From contig JACKGS010000001.1 of the NCBI GenBank assembly GCA_020631865.1, positions 302,765 to 366,764 on the forward strand: a stretch of DNA of 64,000 nt. The letters run 5' to 3'. The notes beneath the pieces were generated by a model. That model searched no databases, was not told the DNA's origin, and saw only the letters and a program-made list of their open reading frames with translations. The DNA is from Candidatus Nomurabacteria bacterium (lineage in GTDB: Bacteria; Patescibacteriota; Saccharimonadia; Saccharimonadales; UBA7683). A program made the translations under genes and the position numbers. This document shows, piece after piece, positions 43,677 to 53,460 of the stretch. Position 1 is the stretch's first letter. Each line of letters begins with the position of its first letter.

Positions 43677-44358
43677 CATATTTGATTTTTTCACCACGGG
43701 CGACATATCTTTGCTCATAATAAGTTGTAATTTTATAGTCATCCTTAAGATTAGAATCATGTAGATCAAAACTTAATTCAAGAAAATGCCATCGATCATT
43801 CACGAGCTGTTCAAGACTCCACAGAAATAAGTCTAGGTTATCTGTTTTAAATTTCAATTCACTTGTTTCGTTCAGAATATTGCGATATTGTCGCAAAAAT
43901 GAAACATGAGTTAATCTATGTTTTGCGCTACGTTTCTTTGGGTACGGATCTGGAAATGTAAGCCAAATAGTCTCAATGCTGTTACTTTTAAATACATTAC
44001 CCAGTTCATTTAAATGCGTTCTTAGGAATGCTATATTCTCAACCCCCTCTTCTAACGCAGCCTTGGCACTGGTGTACAATCTATCAGACTTAATATCGAT
44101 TGCAATAAAGTGTGTATCTGGATATTTTCTTGCCATCTGCAAGCTAAATTGAGCATTACCTGCCGCAATCTCTAATACCACAGGCTTCTCTTGATCCTCG
44201 CCGTGTGATAAATAATCAAAGACTCTTTGATGAGTCTCCACTCCATCATCCTCACGCCTGTGTGAAAAGCAATTCTTGTAATCATCAAAGTTGGCAAATT
44301 TATATTTTTTTCGCTTCCTTGAAATAATTAAATCTTTGAACTTATCATATTCTTTCAC
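43651..44358 (-). CDS. trmB: TrmB, tRNA (guanine-N7)-methyltransferase
   Basis: Makes m7G46 in tRNA using SAM. EIAAGNAQFSLQMARKYPD is the SAM motif (EIGxGxG in others), followed by FIAIDIKSDRLY, and WLTFPDPYPKKRSAKHRL is the TrmB signature. I chose GTG at 44358 (VKEYDKFKDLIISRKRKKYKF) because family members start near this point and longer frames would overlap the divergent mscS gene. The ATG at 44397 is the alternative. Confidence 0.88.
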   Translation of the reverse strand: MKEYDKFKDLIISRKRKKYKFANFDDYKNCFSHRREDDGVETHQRVFDYLSHGEDQEKPVVLEIAAGNAQFSLQMARKYPDTHFIAIDIKSDRLYTSAKAALEEGVENIAFLRTHLNELGNVFKSNSIETIWLTFPDPYPKKRSAKHRLTHVSFLRQYRNILNETSELKFKTDNLDLFLWSLEQLVNDRWHFLELSFDLHDSNLKDDYKITTYYEQRYVARGEKIKYVTAKPVEA

Positions 44359-44445
44359 AATAGTGATATTAACAGATATACCGCAACCGATAAACATACA
44401 TTGCTTCAGAATCATTAATAATAAATATTTTGTTATACTGTAGAC

Positions 44446-45324
44446 ATGCTTAAAGATATCAACTGGGCTCAAGTAAATTCATGGATCAGTAGTCAGGGGT
44501 TTAAGATAGCGATTATCTTAATTATTGCCAGCCTATTCAGAAGGTTCGGCATGGTGATTTTACATAAAATTATCAGTCAAAGCATCAATCACTCTGAAAG
44601 ATTCGAAAACGAAAGAGACAGAAAATTACGCACCGCTACTCTGGTTAGCCTCATTGGATCTATATTAAAGATAGTTGTATGGGGTGTAGCAACCCTGCTC
44701 ATATTAGGAGAAATTGGTATATTAAGGCTCCTCGCACCTATGCTTGCTGGTGCGCTTGCTGTGGGTGGTGTGCTAAGTTTAATGATCGGTTTTGGAATTC
44801 AGACATTTGTCAAAGATTTTATCAGTGGTATTTTTATTGTCTCTGAAAACCAATACCGAGTCGGTGATGTAGTCTCTTTGACCGCCTCAGCAGGCGGGGC
44901 AGTTGAAGGTACCGTTACACAAATAACTTTAAGAACTACAATAATAAGAGACAATGACGGAACTATACACTTTGTTCCAAACGGCAACATCACTCGTGCA
45001 GCGAACTTAACCCTAGACTATGCCAAGGTCAACCTAGAGGTGAACATCCCGAGTAATGTTGATTTTAATTCTCTAAAAAAAGCTGTGGATGCCATGGGAC
45101 AAGAGCTACAAAATGATGAATCTTGGCATAAATACTTAATACAGGCACCGTACTATCATGGCGTTCAAAAATTTACCCAAGACCATGTAGTTATTGAGGT
45201 ACGAGCTAAAACTATACCAGCAGAACAGTGGCGCGTCGCTTCTGAAATACAGGAACGTCTCGTGATATTACTCTCTAAAAATAAAAACTTCGCGGAGTCG
45301 AAAAAAGATTCAAAAAAGAAGTAG
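44446..45324 (+). CDS. MscS-type mechanosensitive channel
   Basis: 292 residues, three N-terminal helices; the third, pore helix reads LAGALAVGGVLSLMIGFGIQ with Gly/Ala packing. The beta domain has YRVGDVVSL and VPNGNITRAANLTLDY. It releases solutes on osmotic downshock. A TATACT -10 box ends about 10 nt before the ATG and no SD is seen, so the mRNA may be leaderless. Confidence 0.9.
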   Translation: MLKDINWAQVNSWISSQGFKIAIILIIASLFRRFGMVILHKIISQSINHSERFENERDRKLRTATLVSLIGSILKIVVWGVATLLILGEIGILRLLAPMLAGALAVGGVLSLMIGFGIQTFVKDFISGIFIVSENQYRVGDVVSLTASAGGAVEGTVTQITLRTTIIRDNDGTIHFVPNGNITRAANLTLDYAKVNLEVNIPSNVDFNSLKKAVDAMGQELQNDESWHKYLIQAPYYHGVQKFTQDHVVIEVRAKTIPAEQWRVASEIQERLVILLSKNKNFAESKKDSKKK

Positions 45325-45702
45325 CTATAAAGCTGGTTGTTCAAGTGGATTTAAGTGTAGGTTCTGGTCATTTAAATCATCTTCATCAAAATCACCCATG
45401 CCACTAAGTGCATTAATCTCTTTTTGCAAATAATCAGTTTTTTGCTGAAGAATACTTGCAGTTACGGGGCTTGAAGCATCCTCTGGGCTATCTTCAATTT
45501 CAAGTGCCAGGTTATCAATGCTCTCCCCACTTCTTGCTATATCGTATTTTCTGTTTGGATCACGCAGATACATCATAGTACTAACGGCAACCAAAACACA
45601 GGCTATAAATATGAAAAATGCTATTGCGGTCGCTAAATTAACACGAATGGTATGTTGTTCGTGATTTTTTATACGTAATGCACCCAAGTCAAACCTACTC
45701 AT
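45325..45702 (-). CDS. membrane protein, 125 aa
   Basis: One membrane helix (LATAIAFFIFIACVLVAVSTMMY, about residues 24-46), then an acidic outside or inside tail with a helix (ILQQKTDYLQKEINALSG). The ATG at 45702 overlaps the end of the upstream gene by 8 nt. It abuts the mscS stop from the other strand. Unknown family; a partner of the secreted protein upstream is likely. Confidence 0.6.
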   Translation of the reverse strand: MSRFDLGALRIKNHEQHTIRVNLATAIAFFIFIACVLVAVSTMMYLRDPNRKYDIARSGESIDNLALEIEDSPEDASSPVTASILQQKTDYLQKEINALSGMGDFDEDDLNDQNLHLNPLEQPAL

Positions 45703-46243
45703 TACCACCCCCAGACGCCCCATAAGTCAAATATTGATCATGCATCAACTTCAGATCGCTCAAAATAGATTTATCTAGTGTGTCATGAATCGCTTGTACA
45801 TCAGAATTAAGTTGATTTCTGGCCAATCTTGTTTGACGTATCTTAACAATAAATTCTTTAGGTGATGAATCGCAGTCTTGCATCTTTGCCGTCTGATCTC
45901 GTAGTAAATCATACACTTCATAATTATTTTTGAAATCATCAATTTGGCTATTTAATGTAGATAGGTGACCTCGCATTTTACTAGCACCCTCTTGGCTATT
46001 AGATTCTAGTCGACCAGTGAAGACCTCCATCCGCTTAGAAATATATCTGTAAGCCTGTAACCTATTTACGCGCACCCTTATGTCTCGCGGACGTAACGTA
46101 TTATTTAGGTATCTCTGTGAATCCTTACACCTAGAACTAACTAGATCTAGATTGTCGGAGTCAGATACTATTTCACCCTGTGCAAGTACTTGCACCGGAA
46201 TAATTACCGATATTATTATAATGGCCAAGAAAGCTTTGCGCAT
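45695..46243 (-). CDS. secreted coiled-coil protein, 182 aa
   Basis: Signal peptide (MRKAFLAIIIISVIIPVQVLA), then a mostly helical domain with two Cys far apart (SSRCKDSQRY and KMQDCDSS), which may form a disulfide. Runs like RVNRLQAYRYISKRMEVFTGRL suggest coiled coils. It is coupled to the 125-residue membrane protein downstream. I do not recognise the family. Confidence 0.65.
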   Translation of the reverse strand: MRKAFLAIIIISVIIPVQVLAQGEIVSDSDNLDLVSSRCKDSQRYLNNTLRPRDIRVRVNRLQAYRYISKRMEVFTGRLESNSQEGASKMRGHLSTLNSQIDDFKNNYEVYDLLRDQTAKMQDCDSSPKEFIVKIRQTRLARNQLNSDVQAIHDTLDKSILSDLKLMHDQYLTYGASGGGNE

Positions 46244-46287
46244 GATAATTATTGTACCACTTGTAAAATAATCTTACTGGAATTTAG

Positions 46288-48003
46288 CTATAACCCGTAG
46301 CCAAAATTACTGCCAACATTAGAAACATCAACAATCTTTGAAATCTTAGAACTAGGTAAATCAATCACGTAGTCGGAAGTTTCTTGACTAGTTACAACTC
46401 TTGCTATAGCCAGCCTGTCGCCTACAAACCTAACTGGCCAAGTTAAACCACCCAATTTTACTACCACCCTCTCATCGTTAGCAGTTGCTGATCGTATCAA
46501 CAAGGCCCCTTGACCATCACGCTTATCCACCCACAACACCTGACCTCCATCATGTTTTGAAGCAAATTTTATATCATCACGAGGCTGCCTGTCTATCGCC
46601 TTGACCGCACCGTTAGATATCTGCAGCTCGTAGTTAGCCCCACTAGAATCCTGGATCTCTATACTATTAAAACTAGCACGAGTAGCATAGTTTATTACTT
46701 TATCGGCAAGATAAGTTCTTCTCGATTGATTAGAAAAATCAAAGCTAGTTAATACGGCATTAGTGACTTCGCGATATGAGTCTGAAGGTAGGTAGAATAC
46801 CTTATTCTGAGCAGCTAGCCCAACCTGTAAATAGTTTGTCTGAGCAATCTCAGTTAATTTAGACTTAGCTATGCTGTATGATTGTAACTTAGTAAAACTC
46901 GCGTCATCATATTTTAAATTAGGATCAGTCTTTGAATACACGGCATTGTCATCTGCCCAACCAAAAAACTGGATATCGCTACCTTCATCAATTTTTTGAA
47001 GCGTAGCCTTTTCTAAATCAATTACATACACACCAGCTACCATTCTACTACTAGTCACTTTGCCATCTCTATTCGCAATTAATATTGCCTTTTGATTATT
47101 TCTACTGATAGAAAATTGCAACAACGAATCCGATTCTTTACTCGTAGCTTCAATTATTTTCCGTTGACCGCTTCCGTCTAGGTTACTGACAAAAATATCA
47201 AACTTACCATCACGTTTGCTGATAAAGTAATTCTTTTGATCTGATATTATCGAAACCTCACGGCTTGCAATTGCAACCTCGGTATTTAATATTTTTGGTA
47301 AATATCCTTGTCCAGAAATCTCTAGATCAACACTGCGCTCATCAGTTGGCCGTATAACTATACTAGCAAGCCCTGTCTTATCACTAGTTGCACTATTTTT
47401 TTGATATTTTACAACAGCACCATTTATTGGTTGCCCAGAGAGCCAATCCTTAATAACCACATCCAGCTTTATGCCCACGATCTTTAGATTTATAGTAGAG
47501 TAATTCTCATTAAATCCATTTAGAATTTTCTGTTCAGTTTTTCCAAATCCATTTTTTTCTAACTGCAATGTATGAGGCCCTAGAGTGGTATGCCTAAATG
47601 TTGCCTTCCCGAATTCATCTGATATGGCAGTAGTACCATTTTCTAGACTTAAAAACACTCCGGCAATTGGCCGCTTAGATCCATCTTCATAAATTTGAAT
47701 ATTTTTATCGCTTCTAAAACCGATAAAATTCAAAATAGGCCATCTTGTCCTTGGGACACTCAACAATACCACACAAATTATGATAATGAGCACAGAAAAT
47801 ATTATTATCTTCTTTTTTCGAATCTTCTTTTTCTCATCAGCAGAAAGATGCTTTTTTGATTCTTTTTTTGCCTTCTTTTTTGCTTTATTTATTTTTTGGT
47901 CTTCAAGCTCTATGTCTTTATCAGAAATCTCAACATCCACTAGAGCTTCATCATCAAAATCAAGTTCTTTTTCGGCGTTATCTTTTTCTTTATCAGTATT
48001 CAT
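46288..48003 (-). CDS. membrane protein with PEGA-like repeats and beta-propeller-like domain
   Basis: About 571 residues. Acidic then Lys-rich cytoplasmic N-terminus (1-65), one membrane helix (IIIFSVLIIIICVVLLSVP), two carboxypeptidase-regulatory/PEGA-like beta units (RPIAGVFLSLENGTTAISDEFG and GQPINGAVVKYQKNSATSDKTG), then TolB/WD40-like blades (YFISKRDGKFDIFVSNLDG). Such proteins sense or scaffold at the surface. The start at 48003 has GGTGGA upstream. It lies 41 bp after the L,D-transpeptidase gene. Confidence 0.7.
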   Translation of the reverse strand: MNTDKEKDNAEKELDFDDEALVDVEISDKDIELEDQKINKAKKKAKKESKKHLSADEKKKIRKKKIIIFSVLIIIICVVLLSVPRTRWPILNFIGFRSDKNIQIYEDGSKRPIAGVFLSLENGTTAISDEFGKATFRHTTLGPHTLQLEKNGFGKTEQKILNGFNENYSTINLKIVGIKLDVVIKDWLSGQPINGAVVKYQKNSATSDKTGLASIVIRPTDERSVDLEISGQGYLPKILNTEVAIASREVSIISDQKNYFISKRDGKFDIFVSNLDGSGQRKIIEATSKESDSLLQFSISRNNQKAILIANRDGKVTSSRMVAGVYVIDLEKATLQKIDEGSDIQFFGWADDNAVYSKTDPNLKYDDASFTKLQSYSIAKSKLTEIAQTNYLQVGLAAQNKVFYLPSDSYREVTNAVLTSFDFSNQSRRTYLADKVINYATRASFNSIEIQDSSGANYELQISNGAVKAIDRQPRDDIKFASKHDGGQVLWVDKRDGQGALLIRSATANDERVVVKLGGLTWPVRFVGDRLAIARVVTSQETSDYVIDLPSSKISKIVDVSNVGSNFGYGL

Positions 48004-48044
48004 TAACATCCACCATTGTTATTACTTAATCATAACATGAGTTT

Positions 48045-49682
48045 TTATGGATGTACTATAACTTTTGTGCCAACGGGCGCCCATTCATACACCCACTGTG
48101 CATCGGCGTTTGTCATATTTACGCAACCATGCGATGCGGGTGCACCAAATTTTTCACGCCACCACGCACCGTGTAATGCATAATCTTGATAAAAATAGCT
48201 GACCCATTCTACATTTGGAATACTATAGTAACTTCCATCCGCCTTTGATCCACCACTCATAGTTTGTGAACGAACCCTAAGCCATATCGCATACTCGCCA
48301 ACAGGGGTTTCGTGTCCACGCATACCGCTAGCAATTAAAAAGTTTTTTATAGGAGTAGCCCGTTCATATGCCGTTGTGCGCTGCTCGCTAAGGTCTACCT
48401 CTATCCATTTATCGTAAGCATTCATATTCACAGTCTTGAAAGCTGCTGTTTGAATATTCATGGTTTGTGTTAAATCTTTTTGCCCTTTCAGTGCCTCGGC
48501 AATTGCATTAGCAAGAACCTGTCCATCTGCTAGTTCGGTGCCATTTCTGCCCGCCTGCAAAATAACTTCTTGTCCGGTCGATCCATCTTTTAAAACCTTT
48601 TGATCTACTGGAGAGCTAGATATCTTCTTTCCAACACTATCTACGTAACTCTGTATCTTTGCAGGATCTACGACGAGCTTAATTTCTTCATTTTTAGGTG
48701 TTGGCGTAACCCAGCTAGCTATGTCAGCAGGAGTAGCCCGAAAAGTAAAGCCTTCACCAACTAATACGATATTCTTATTCACTAAATTGTTTGCCGGTTC
48801 AAGAAGTGGCTCCAGCTTAGCTGTGGTAATATTAGGTTTTTTTGTTGTAGTTGAAACACTCAGTTGCTGTGACGTAAGTGTAGCACCAGTAGCAGTAAGC
48901 AGCTTTTGTAACTTAACAATATTTGGCCCAGAGCCATCAGCCTGCTCAGAAATGCTAAATTTTTGTGTATTTGGATCAAATTTTAATTGCGAATCAACTG
49001 GTGATTTTATTAACTGAGGCGCATTTGTTTCTACGTACCGATTAAGAACATCTTTGTCTACTTTCACAACTCCGTCAATCGATTCTGTCTTCCAGAACGC
49101 TAATTTTGTAACGAGACCACTTTTACGCTTAGCGTCCATAGCCTTCTTTATGGTCTTATCTACATCAACACTAGTACCTAAATCTGAAAGCTTTGGTTCA
49201 AGTTTAGAATCACCGATTTTTAAAGTTAACTTAAACTTCTCGAGTTGAGAACTTAATTGAGTTTTAATCTGATCAGGTGTCTTGCCACCACTATCTACCC
49301 CGGCAACAATAACGTTAGGTAAGGTCTTATTTTTATAATACTGACTGAGTACACCACTTACCAGAAGGGTGGCCACAGCAAATACGCCAACAGCAACGCT
49401 TAGAACCTTAGCCCATCGAGGCTGATTACCCGTCAGCTTTGGGCTAATTTTTAGTTTTTTATATTTATCCACTTTATCATCAGATCTTGCAGCCGCATGA
49501 GTATTGCCTGCTATAGATTGTTGCTCTGAACTGTCCTGTATTTTGTTCGGTTCACTTTGTACTTCCACCGGATCTTGTTCTGCGGAAGACTCCATATCAG
49601 CCCCGACAGCACTCAGGCTCAATTGTTCTTGAGTCTTATCAATCTGATCTTGTTCAGTATTTTCAAATTTCTCTTCACCCAT
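48045..49682 (-). CDS. L,D-transpeptidase (YkuD) with PG4-like repeats
   Basis: Cross-links peptidoglycan through 3-3 links. 545 residues: cytoplasmic Gln/Glu-rich part, one helix (AKVLSVAVGVFAVATLLVSGVL), two VanW/PG_binding_4-like units (about 130-235 and 250-340), and the YkuD domain with ALHGAWWREKFG and ASHGCVNM (Cys520). A TATAAT-like -10 lies upstream. With MurC and MurJ it shows active wall building. Confidence 0.9.
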   Translation of the reverse strand: MGEEKFENTEQDQIDKTQEQLSLSAVGADMESSAEQDPVEVQSEPNKIQDSSEQQSIAGNTHAAARSDDKVDKYKKLKISPKLTGNQPRWAKVLSVAVGVFAVATLLVSGVLSQYYKNKTLPNVIVAGVDSGGKTPDQIKTQLSSQLEKFKLTLKIGDSKLEPKLSDLGTSVDVDKTIKKAMDAKRKSGLVTKLAFWKTESIDGVVKVDKDVLNRYVETNAPQLIKSPVDSQLKFDPNTQKFSISEQADGSGPNIVKLQKLLTATGATLTSQQLSVSTTTKKPNITTAKLEPLLEPANNLVNKNIVLVGEGFTFRATPADIASWVTPTPKNEEIKLVVDPAKIQSYVDSVGKKISSSPVDQKVLKDGSTGQEVILQAGRNGTELADGQVLANAIAEALKGQKDLTQTMNIQTAAFKTVNMNAYDKWIEVDLSEQRTTAYERATPIKNFLIASGMRGHETPVGEYAIWLRVRSQTMSGGSKADGSYYSIPNVEWVSYFYQDYALHGAWWREKFGAPASHGCVNMTNADAQWVYEWAPVGTKVIVHP

Positions 49683-50030
49683 TTTTTCTCTTACCTACAC
49701 TTAACTAGCCTGTATTATACAACATAAGCATAATCTATTTCCATCAAAATATGACTTTGAATAATACGATGCATCTTTAATCTTTTTTTGTATTTTTGAA
49801 AGATCATCCGTATCAACAGCTCGATTTTTATCAAGAAAATTCATTTACACAATTCTGATTTATTCTCCAACTCAACCAGTTAGGCCCAGGCTATGACACA
49901 CACCATAGGGCTTCGCTCTTTTATAACCACAAACTAAACTACATTCAGATAATATTTATTCATAAAAACACCTCTATTGCCGGATCCTGTTCATATTGTA
50001 ATTTTTTGCCTACTATATTTTCTATGCAGA
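49683..50030. other. intergenic stretch, 348 bp
   Basis: Holds the promoter of the L,D-transpeptidase gene (TATAAT on the minus strand near 49711-49716). A 47-codon minus-strand frame (49844-49701, MNFLDKNRAVDTDDLSKI..., ending LCLCCIIQAS) overlaps that promoter and has no SD; it may be a gene remnant. Nothing else is seen. Confidence 0.4.
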
Positions 50031-50930
50031 CTAGAAGCTCTGCTTTTTTTCAGCAACACTCAGAGCGATGGCACCACTCGCGCTGAAGATGATTAGTGCA
50101 CCAATTACTTCATTTACAGAAGGAGATTCGCTCAAAACGAAATAATTAACCGCGAGACTGATAAATATTTCTGAAGAAAGTACTATCGTACCAGCATTAA
50201 CGTCAAAATGTCGAAAACCATAAATCAGCAAATATCCACCCGTAATCATACAAACCGAATGTACAATCATCGCAATATAAGATGGTACCTGCACCGGAGA
50301 AGATTCAACCGCCTGAACCGAAGTAAGCGAAATAACTGATCCAACAATCACCACAAGCGTTCCAAAAGAAATTGCCAACATCACCTCTCGTGGGGTTTCG
50401 GTAATGTACTTTCTTAAGGCGTTACTAGCTGCATCAAATACGCCAGCAATAAGTCCAGCGCCAATACCAACCAGTGCAGCACCTCTGATATCGAACGGAA
50501 ATGCGAATACAGCCAAGCCAATGAACGCTAGCAGCGCACCGATGAGTTTTAATTTTGTGATTTTCTCTCTCAAGAATACAGATCCTATCAAAAACGCTGC
50601 AAGTATTCCGCCAACATACAGCATCATCACCGAATTTGCCGCATTAATATTAAGGACCGAAATAGTAAATAAAAACGGATAGATAGTATTACCCACCCCA
50701 AATGCAATCAGCCATTTCCGCTCAGACTTTGGCACCTTCCAGTTTCTTTTTACCGCAATAATAATCAGGATCAGAATGAGCGCAATCGCAGTACGAAAAA
50801 ACAATTGTCCATAGCTCGTAAAGCTCTCTGACTGTAGGCGTATTGTCAAACCATAAAAGCTCAAAATAGTCGCCGCCCCAATCAGCGCCAAAAATCCTTT
50901 GATGTAATCTTTCTTGTTATTTTTTCGCAT
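50031..50930 (-). CDS. EamA/DMT-family transporter
   Basis: 299 residues with ten membrane helices as two EamA halves (LSFYGLTIRLQSESFTSYGQLFFRT and GIGAGLIAGVFDAASNALRKYI). Drug/metabolite transporter superfamily; substrate unknown, as sequence alone does not tell. The start overlaps the upstream gene by 14 nt. Third gene of a unit divergent from a TrmB-type regulator. Confidence 0.88.
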   Translation of the reverse strand: MRKNNKKDYIKGFLALIGAATILSFYGLTIRLQSESFTSYGQLFFRTAIALILILIIIAVKRNWKVPKSERKWLIAFGVGNTIYPFLFTISVLNINAANSVMMLYVGGILAAFLIGSVFLREKITKLKLIGALLAFIGLAVFAFPFDIRGAALVGIGAGLIAGVFDAASNALRKYITETPREVMLAISFGTLVVIVGSVISLTSVQAVESSPVQVPSYIAMIVHSVCMITGGYLLIYGFRHFDVNAGTIVLSSEIFISLAVNYFVLSESPSVNEVIGALIIFSASGAIALSVAEKKQSF

Positions 50931-51492
50931 GATGAAATGGATTAGATTTTCTATATATCAAAACTACGACAGTCAAACCCGATAGAAGGAAGTATATTGG
51001 AAACAAAATATCCACCCTTAGTTCCCATATTGCAAGAATCGCAAAAGCCGAAGCAGCACTTTCTATTGTAAAAAAGGTAGGATCCTCACTATCTGGCTTT
51101 TTGTAAGTTTTAACAAATGTAGGTATGTAGCCCAGTAAGTCAGCCATTATACCCAAAGAAACCGCTAGCAAACCGCTCCCTGTGATAAAATAAGCCGCCA
51201 AAGCTGATAATCCGAAGATCAAACAACTCCTATCCAATTTCGAAGCCCCCCCTACTCCGTACACCAAGGACATGCCTAGCAGATACGTTGCTCGCAAAAA
51301 GAATATACCAGCAAAAATAATCCCCGATATGTTTGAAGAGCCAATTGTGCCCAATATTCCAGCGACACTTGCCAGCCAGACAATTAGCCTTGTTACTTTA
51401 TGAGGCTTAGCCCGTCCTGCCAACATACTTTTTGTATAAAAAATCGGCGATATTAAAGATAACACCAAAGTTAAAATAATCCAGTAATCCAT
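50917..51492 (-). CDS. membrane protein, PQ-loop-like, 191 aa
   Basis: Six to seven hydrophobic segments starting MDYWIILTLVLSLISPIFY. The part ADLLGYIPTFVKTYKKPDSEDP followed by FFTIESAASAFAIL resembles PQ-loop repeats of small transporters. I chose the ATG at 51492, just after the upstream stop; ATGs further up would overlap it. Cotranscribed with the EamA gene. Tentative. Confidence 0.6.
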   Translation of the reverse strand: MDYWIILTLVLSLISPIFYTKSMLAGRAKPHKVTRLIVWLASVAGILGTIGSSNISGIIFAGIFFLRATYLLGMSLVYGVGGASKLDRSCLIFGLSALAAYFITGSGLLAVSLGIMADLLGYIPTFVKTYKKPDSEDPTFFTIESAASAFAILAIWELRVDILFPIYFLLSGLTVVVLIYRKSNPFHHAKK

Positions 51493-51496
51493 GAGG

Positions 51497-52330
51497 CTAG
51501 TGTACATTAATACCACTGGCATGTCTGCGCGCAATAGACATTAGGGCTGTTTCCGTAAATAATCCTTTCGTATCATACCCAGCGACTTCTTCCAAAATAA
51601 ATGCGCCTAGGGTGCTATCCAAGCTACCGGCAAACATGTTACCCGTAAAATCATCCAAGTACTCTTGATTATTCAAGAGCGCTTCGCTTGCGATTTGTCG
51701 AATTCTATCATCTACTGTAGCGAGGTGATTTCTGAATGTGTCAGTTGCAACAACACCACTGACGCCAGCATGGAGTCTTGAGTTGCTTCTTAAATCATCT
51801 TGCTCAAGCCAAGACGAGGCACCACCAATATGATGACGGTTTCCGTAAGATATGTTTGTAATATGTGAACCGTTTAGTGCCATATTCACTGCACTATAAC
51901 CAAGTAATTCAGATGCGGTACTACCCGTTCTTGTTGTTGCGTATCTTTCATGACCAAGTTTGCGCATTGCCCACATTAGGCTAGGGCCATAACTTTGAAG
52001 TTTAGGAATAACATTTGGGTCTTCTTGCACTCCTAGAATCCGACCCCTTGAATCGACTACAACCGCAGTGTAGCCGGGTAAGTACAGTGGCTCTTCTTTG
52101 GTATCAATTTTTATTGTTTCTGACAGTGCTAACCGGGCAGTTTTATCAATAACATCAGACACATCACAGTCAGGATCTATAAGCTCCCGGATATCCTCTT
52201 CGCGTAATGCATTGGATTCAGCTAACTTTCCGATACTATCGTTGAATTCATTAAATGGTACATCTGATGAAGCATCACCGATATCTATAAATGATTTCTG
52301 CATTACTTTTTCTAGTGTTAATCTCGCCAT
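51497..52330 (-). CDS. hypothetical protein, 277 aa
   Basis: Soluble protein, AAAGGAC just before ATG. The middle has YTAVVVDSRGRILGVQEDPNVIPKLQSYG and later TGSTASELLGYSAVNMALNGSHI and NRHHIGGASSW. No known family comes to mind. First gene of the transporter unit, so it may supply or use the transported compound. Confidence 0.6.
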   Translation of the reverse strand: MARLTLEKVMQKSFIDIGDASSDVPFNEFNDSIGKLAESNALREEDIRELIDPDCDVSDVIDKTARLALSETIKIDTKEEPLYLPGYTAVVVDSRGRILGVQEDPNVIPKLQSYGPSLMWAMRKLGHERYATTRTGSTASELLGYSAVNMALNGSHITNISYGNRHHIGGASSWLEQDDLRSNSRLHAGVSGVVATDTFRNHLATVDDRIRQIASEALLNNQEYLDDFTGNMFAGSLDSTLGAFILEEVAGYDTKGLFTETALMSIARRHASGINVH

Positions 52331-52396
52331 AAAGTCCTTTCTTAAGATTACTTACATATATTGACATATTGTGGTTAAAATGCTAAACTGTTCACT

Positions 52397-53182
52397 ATGT
52401 TGAACAACAAAAACAATGTTTTGCTACAGCTCTATAGATTGGGACTTTCTGCTGATGAGGCGAAGGTGTATCTCGCGCTGCTTGAAGAGCCAATGAGTCA
52501 CCTTGAGATTGCTCGTAGAACCGGTGTGAATCGCAGCAAGGTATACAGAATTGCGGATGAGCTTGAAAAGCGTGGTTTGATTACTGAGAATCAAGATGAA
52601 ACTGGTAAACAGCTACTTGCCAATGATCCGGCAAATCTGGAAATAGTTATCAAGACCGAAGAAGAGGTGGTGGATCGTAAAAAGCAAACCCTGAAGTCTG
52701 CCCTGCCCGACCTGCAAGCTATTTTTACATCCGGAGCATTGCCGAGTGATACTGATTTTGAGGTCAACACCTACGAAGGTTCGGAGGGTTTTAAGCAAAT
52801 GCTTTGGAACGAATTAAAGACCCAGGATGAAATTTTAATCTTTGGGAGCGGCACGATTGCAGACTTAGTTGGCTCGGAGCGCTGGGCAGAAATGCACCGT
52901 GAAAAAACACTTGAATTAGGGTATAAAATTCGGGAAATTCTGAATCCAGATGGCAAACCAAATGTATTTACCAAAAACACCACATTTATGAATAAGGCGT
53001 ATAGTCGCCGCTATATAGCAGCAGACATTCTACCCTTGGCACATCAATTATGTGTATACAACAACTCTGTTGCACTTTATCACTGGCGAGACGGAAAAAA
53101 AGTTGGCTGTGAAATTATAAACAAATCATTTGCAGACATGCAGCGCAGTATTTTTGAGAAGTATTGGAAAATCGCAAACTAG
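52397..53182 (+). CDS. TrmB-family (sugar-type) transcription regulator
   Basis: 261 residues. N-terminal winged helix (GLSADEAKVYLALLEEPMSHLEIARR, then TGVNRSKVYRIADELEKRGLI), a coiled linker, and an effector domain with EILIFGSGTIADLVGSERW. Such regulators bind sugars or other ligands in archaea and bacteria. It is divergent from the transporter operon, 66 bp apart, so it is the likely regulator of it. Not the methyltransferase also called TrmB. Confidence 0.88.
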   Translation: MLNNKNNVLLQLYRLGLSADEAKVYLALLEEPMSHLEIARRTGVNRSKVYRIADELEKRGLITENQDETGKQLLANDPANLEIVIKTEEEVVDRKKQTLKSALPDLQAIFTSGALPSDTDFEVNTYEGSEGFKQMLWNELKTQDEILIFGSGTIADLVGSERWAEMHREKTLELGYKIREILNPDGKPNVFTKNTTFMNKAYSRRYIAADILPLAHQLCVYNNSVALYHWRDGKKVGCEIINKSFADMQRSIFEKYWKIAN

Positions 53183-53201
53183 GTAACTCGAGCATTTCTA
53201 T

Positions 53202-53224
53202 CTACAGGTCTTTGTAGGTTTTTT
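53202..53224 (+). terminator. terminator of the TrmB-type regulator gene
   Basis: CTACA / TGTAG stem then GTTTTTT, 20 bp after the stop. It overlaps the last codons of the convergent toxin gene. Confidence 0.7.
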
Positions 53225-53447
53225 CGTTTCGACGATCGATTTGAACAATCAAAACTTTTGCCTCGTTCTTGCGGTACACTATACGGATTCGACCTTTCTT
53301 CACTCTAAATAAATCTGTATGGTCTTTGAGTTGACTAATATTAAGGCCCTCTATGTCATCCAGCTTAATCCGTAGTATAAGTAACTTAACGATCTCTCGT
53401 TCTTTAAGTGTTAGCTTAGCTAGTATTTTTTTAATTTTATCGGCCAT
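53202..53447 (-). CDS. RelE/ParE-superfamily toxin
   Basis: 81 residues. The pattern LKDHTDLFRVKKGRIRIVYRKNEAKVLIVQIDRRNEKTY is the RelE core, with Arg residues and a final Tyr in the place of catalytic residues. RelE toxins cut mRNA at the ribosome. The antitoxin gene lies 13 bp upstream in the same direction, the common order. Confidence 0.85.
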   Translation of the reverse strand: MADKIKKILAKLTLKEREIVKLLILRIKLDDIEGLNISQLKDHTDLFRVKKGRIRIVYRKNEAKVLIVQIDRRNEKTYKDL

Positions 53448-53460
53448 AATGTTTATTAGT

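Noticed and set aside
43651..44472. Longer trmB start at 44472
   Set aside because: It would overlap the divergent mscS start and adds a hydrophobic leader unlike TrmB proteins.
49701..49844. 47-residue minus-strand frame
   Set aside because: No SD, and it contains the -10 of the downstream L,D-transpeptidase promoter. Kept only as a note in the intergenic entry.
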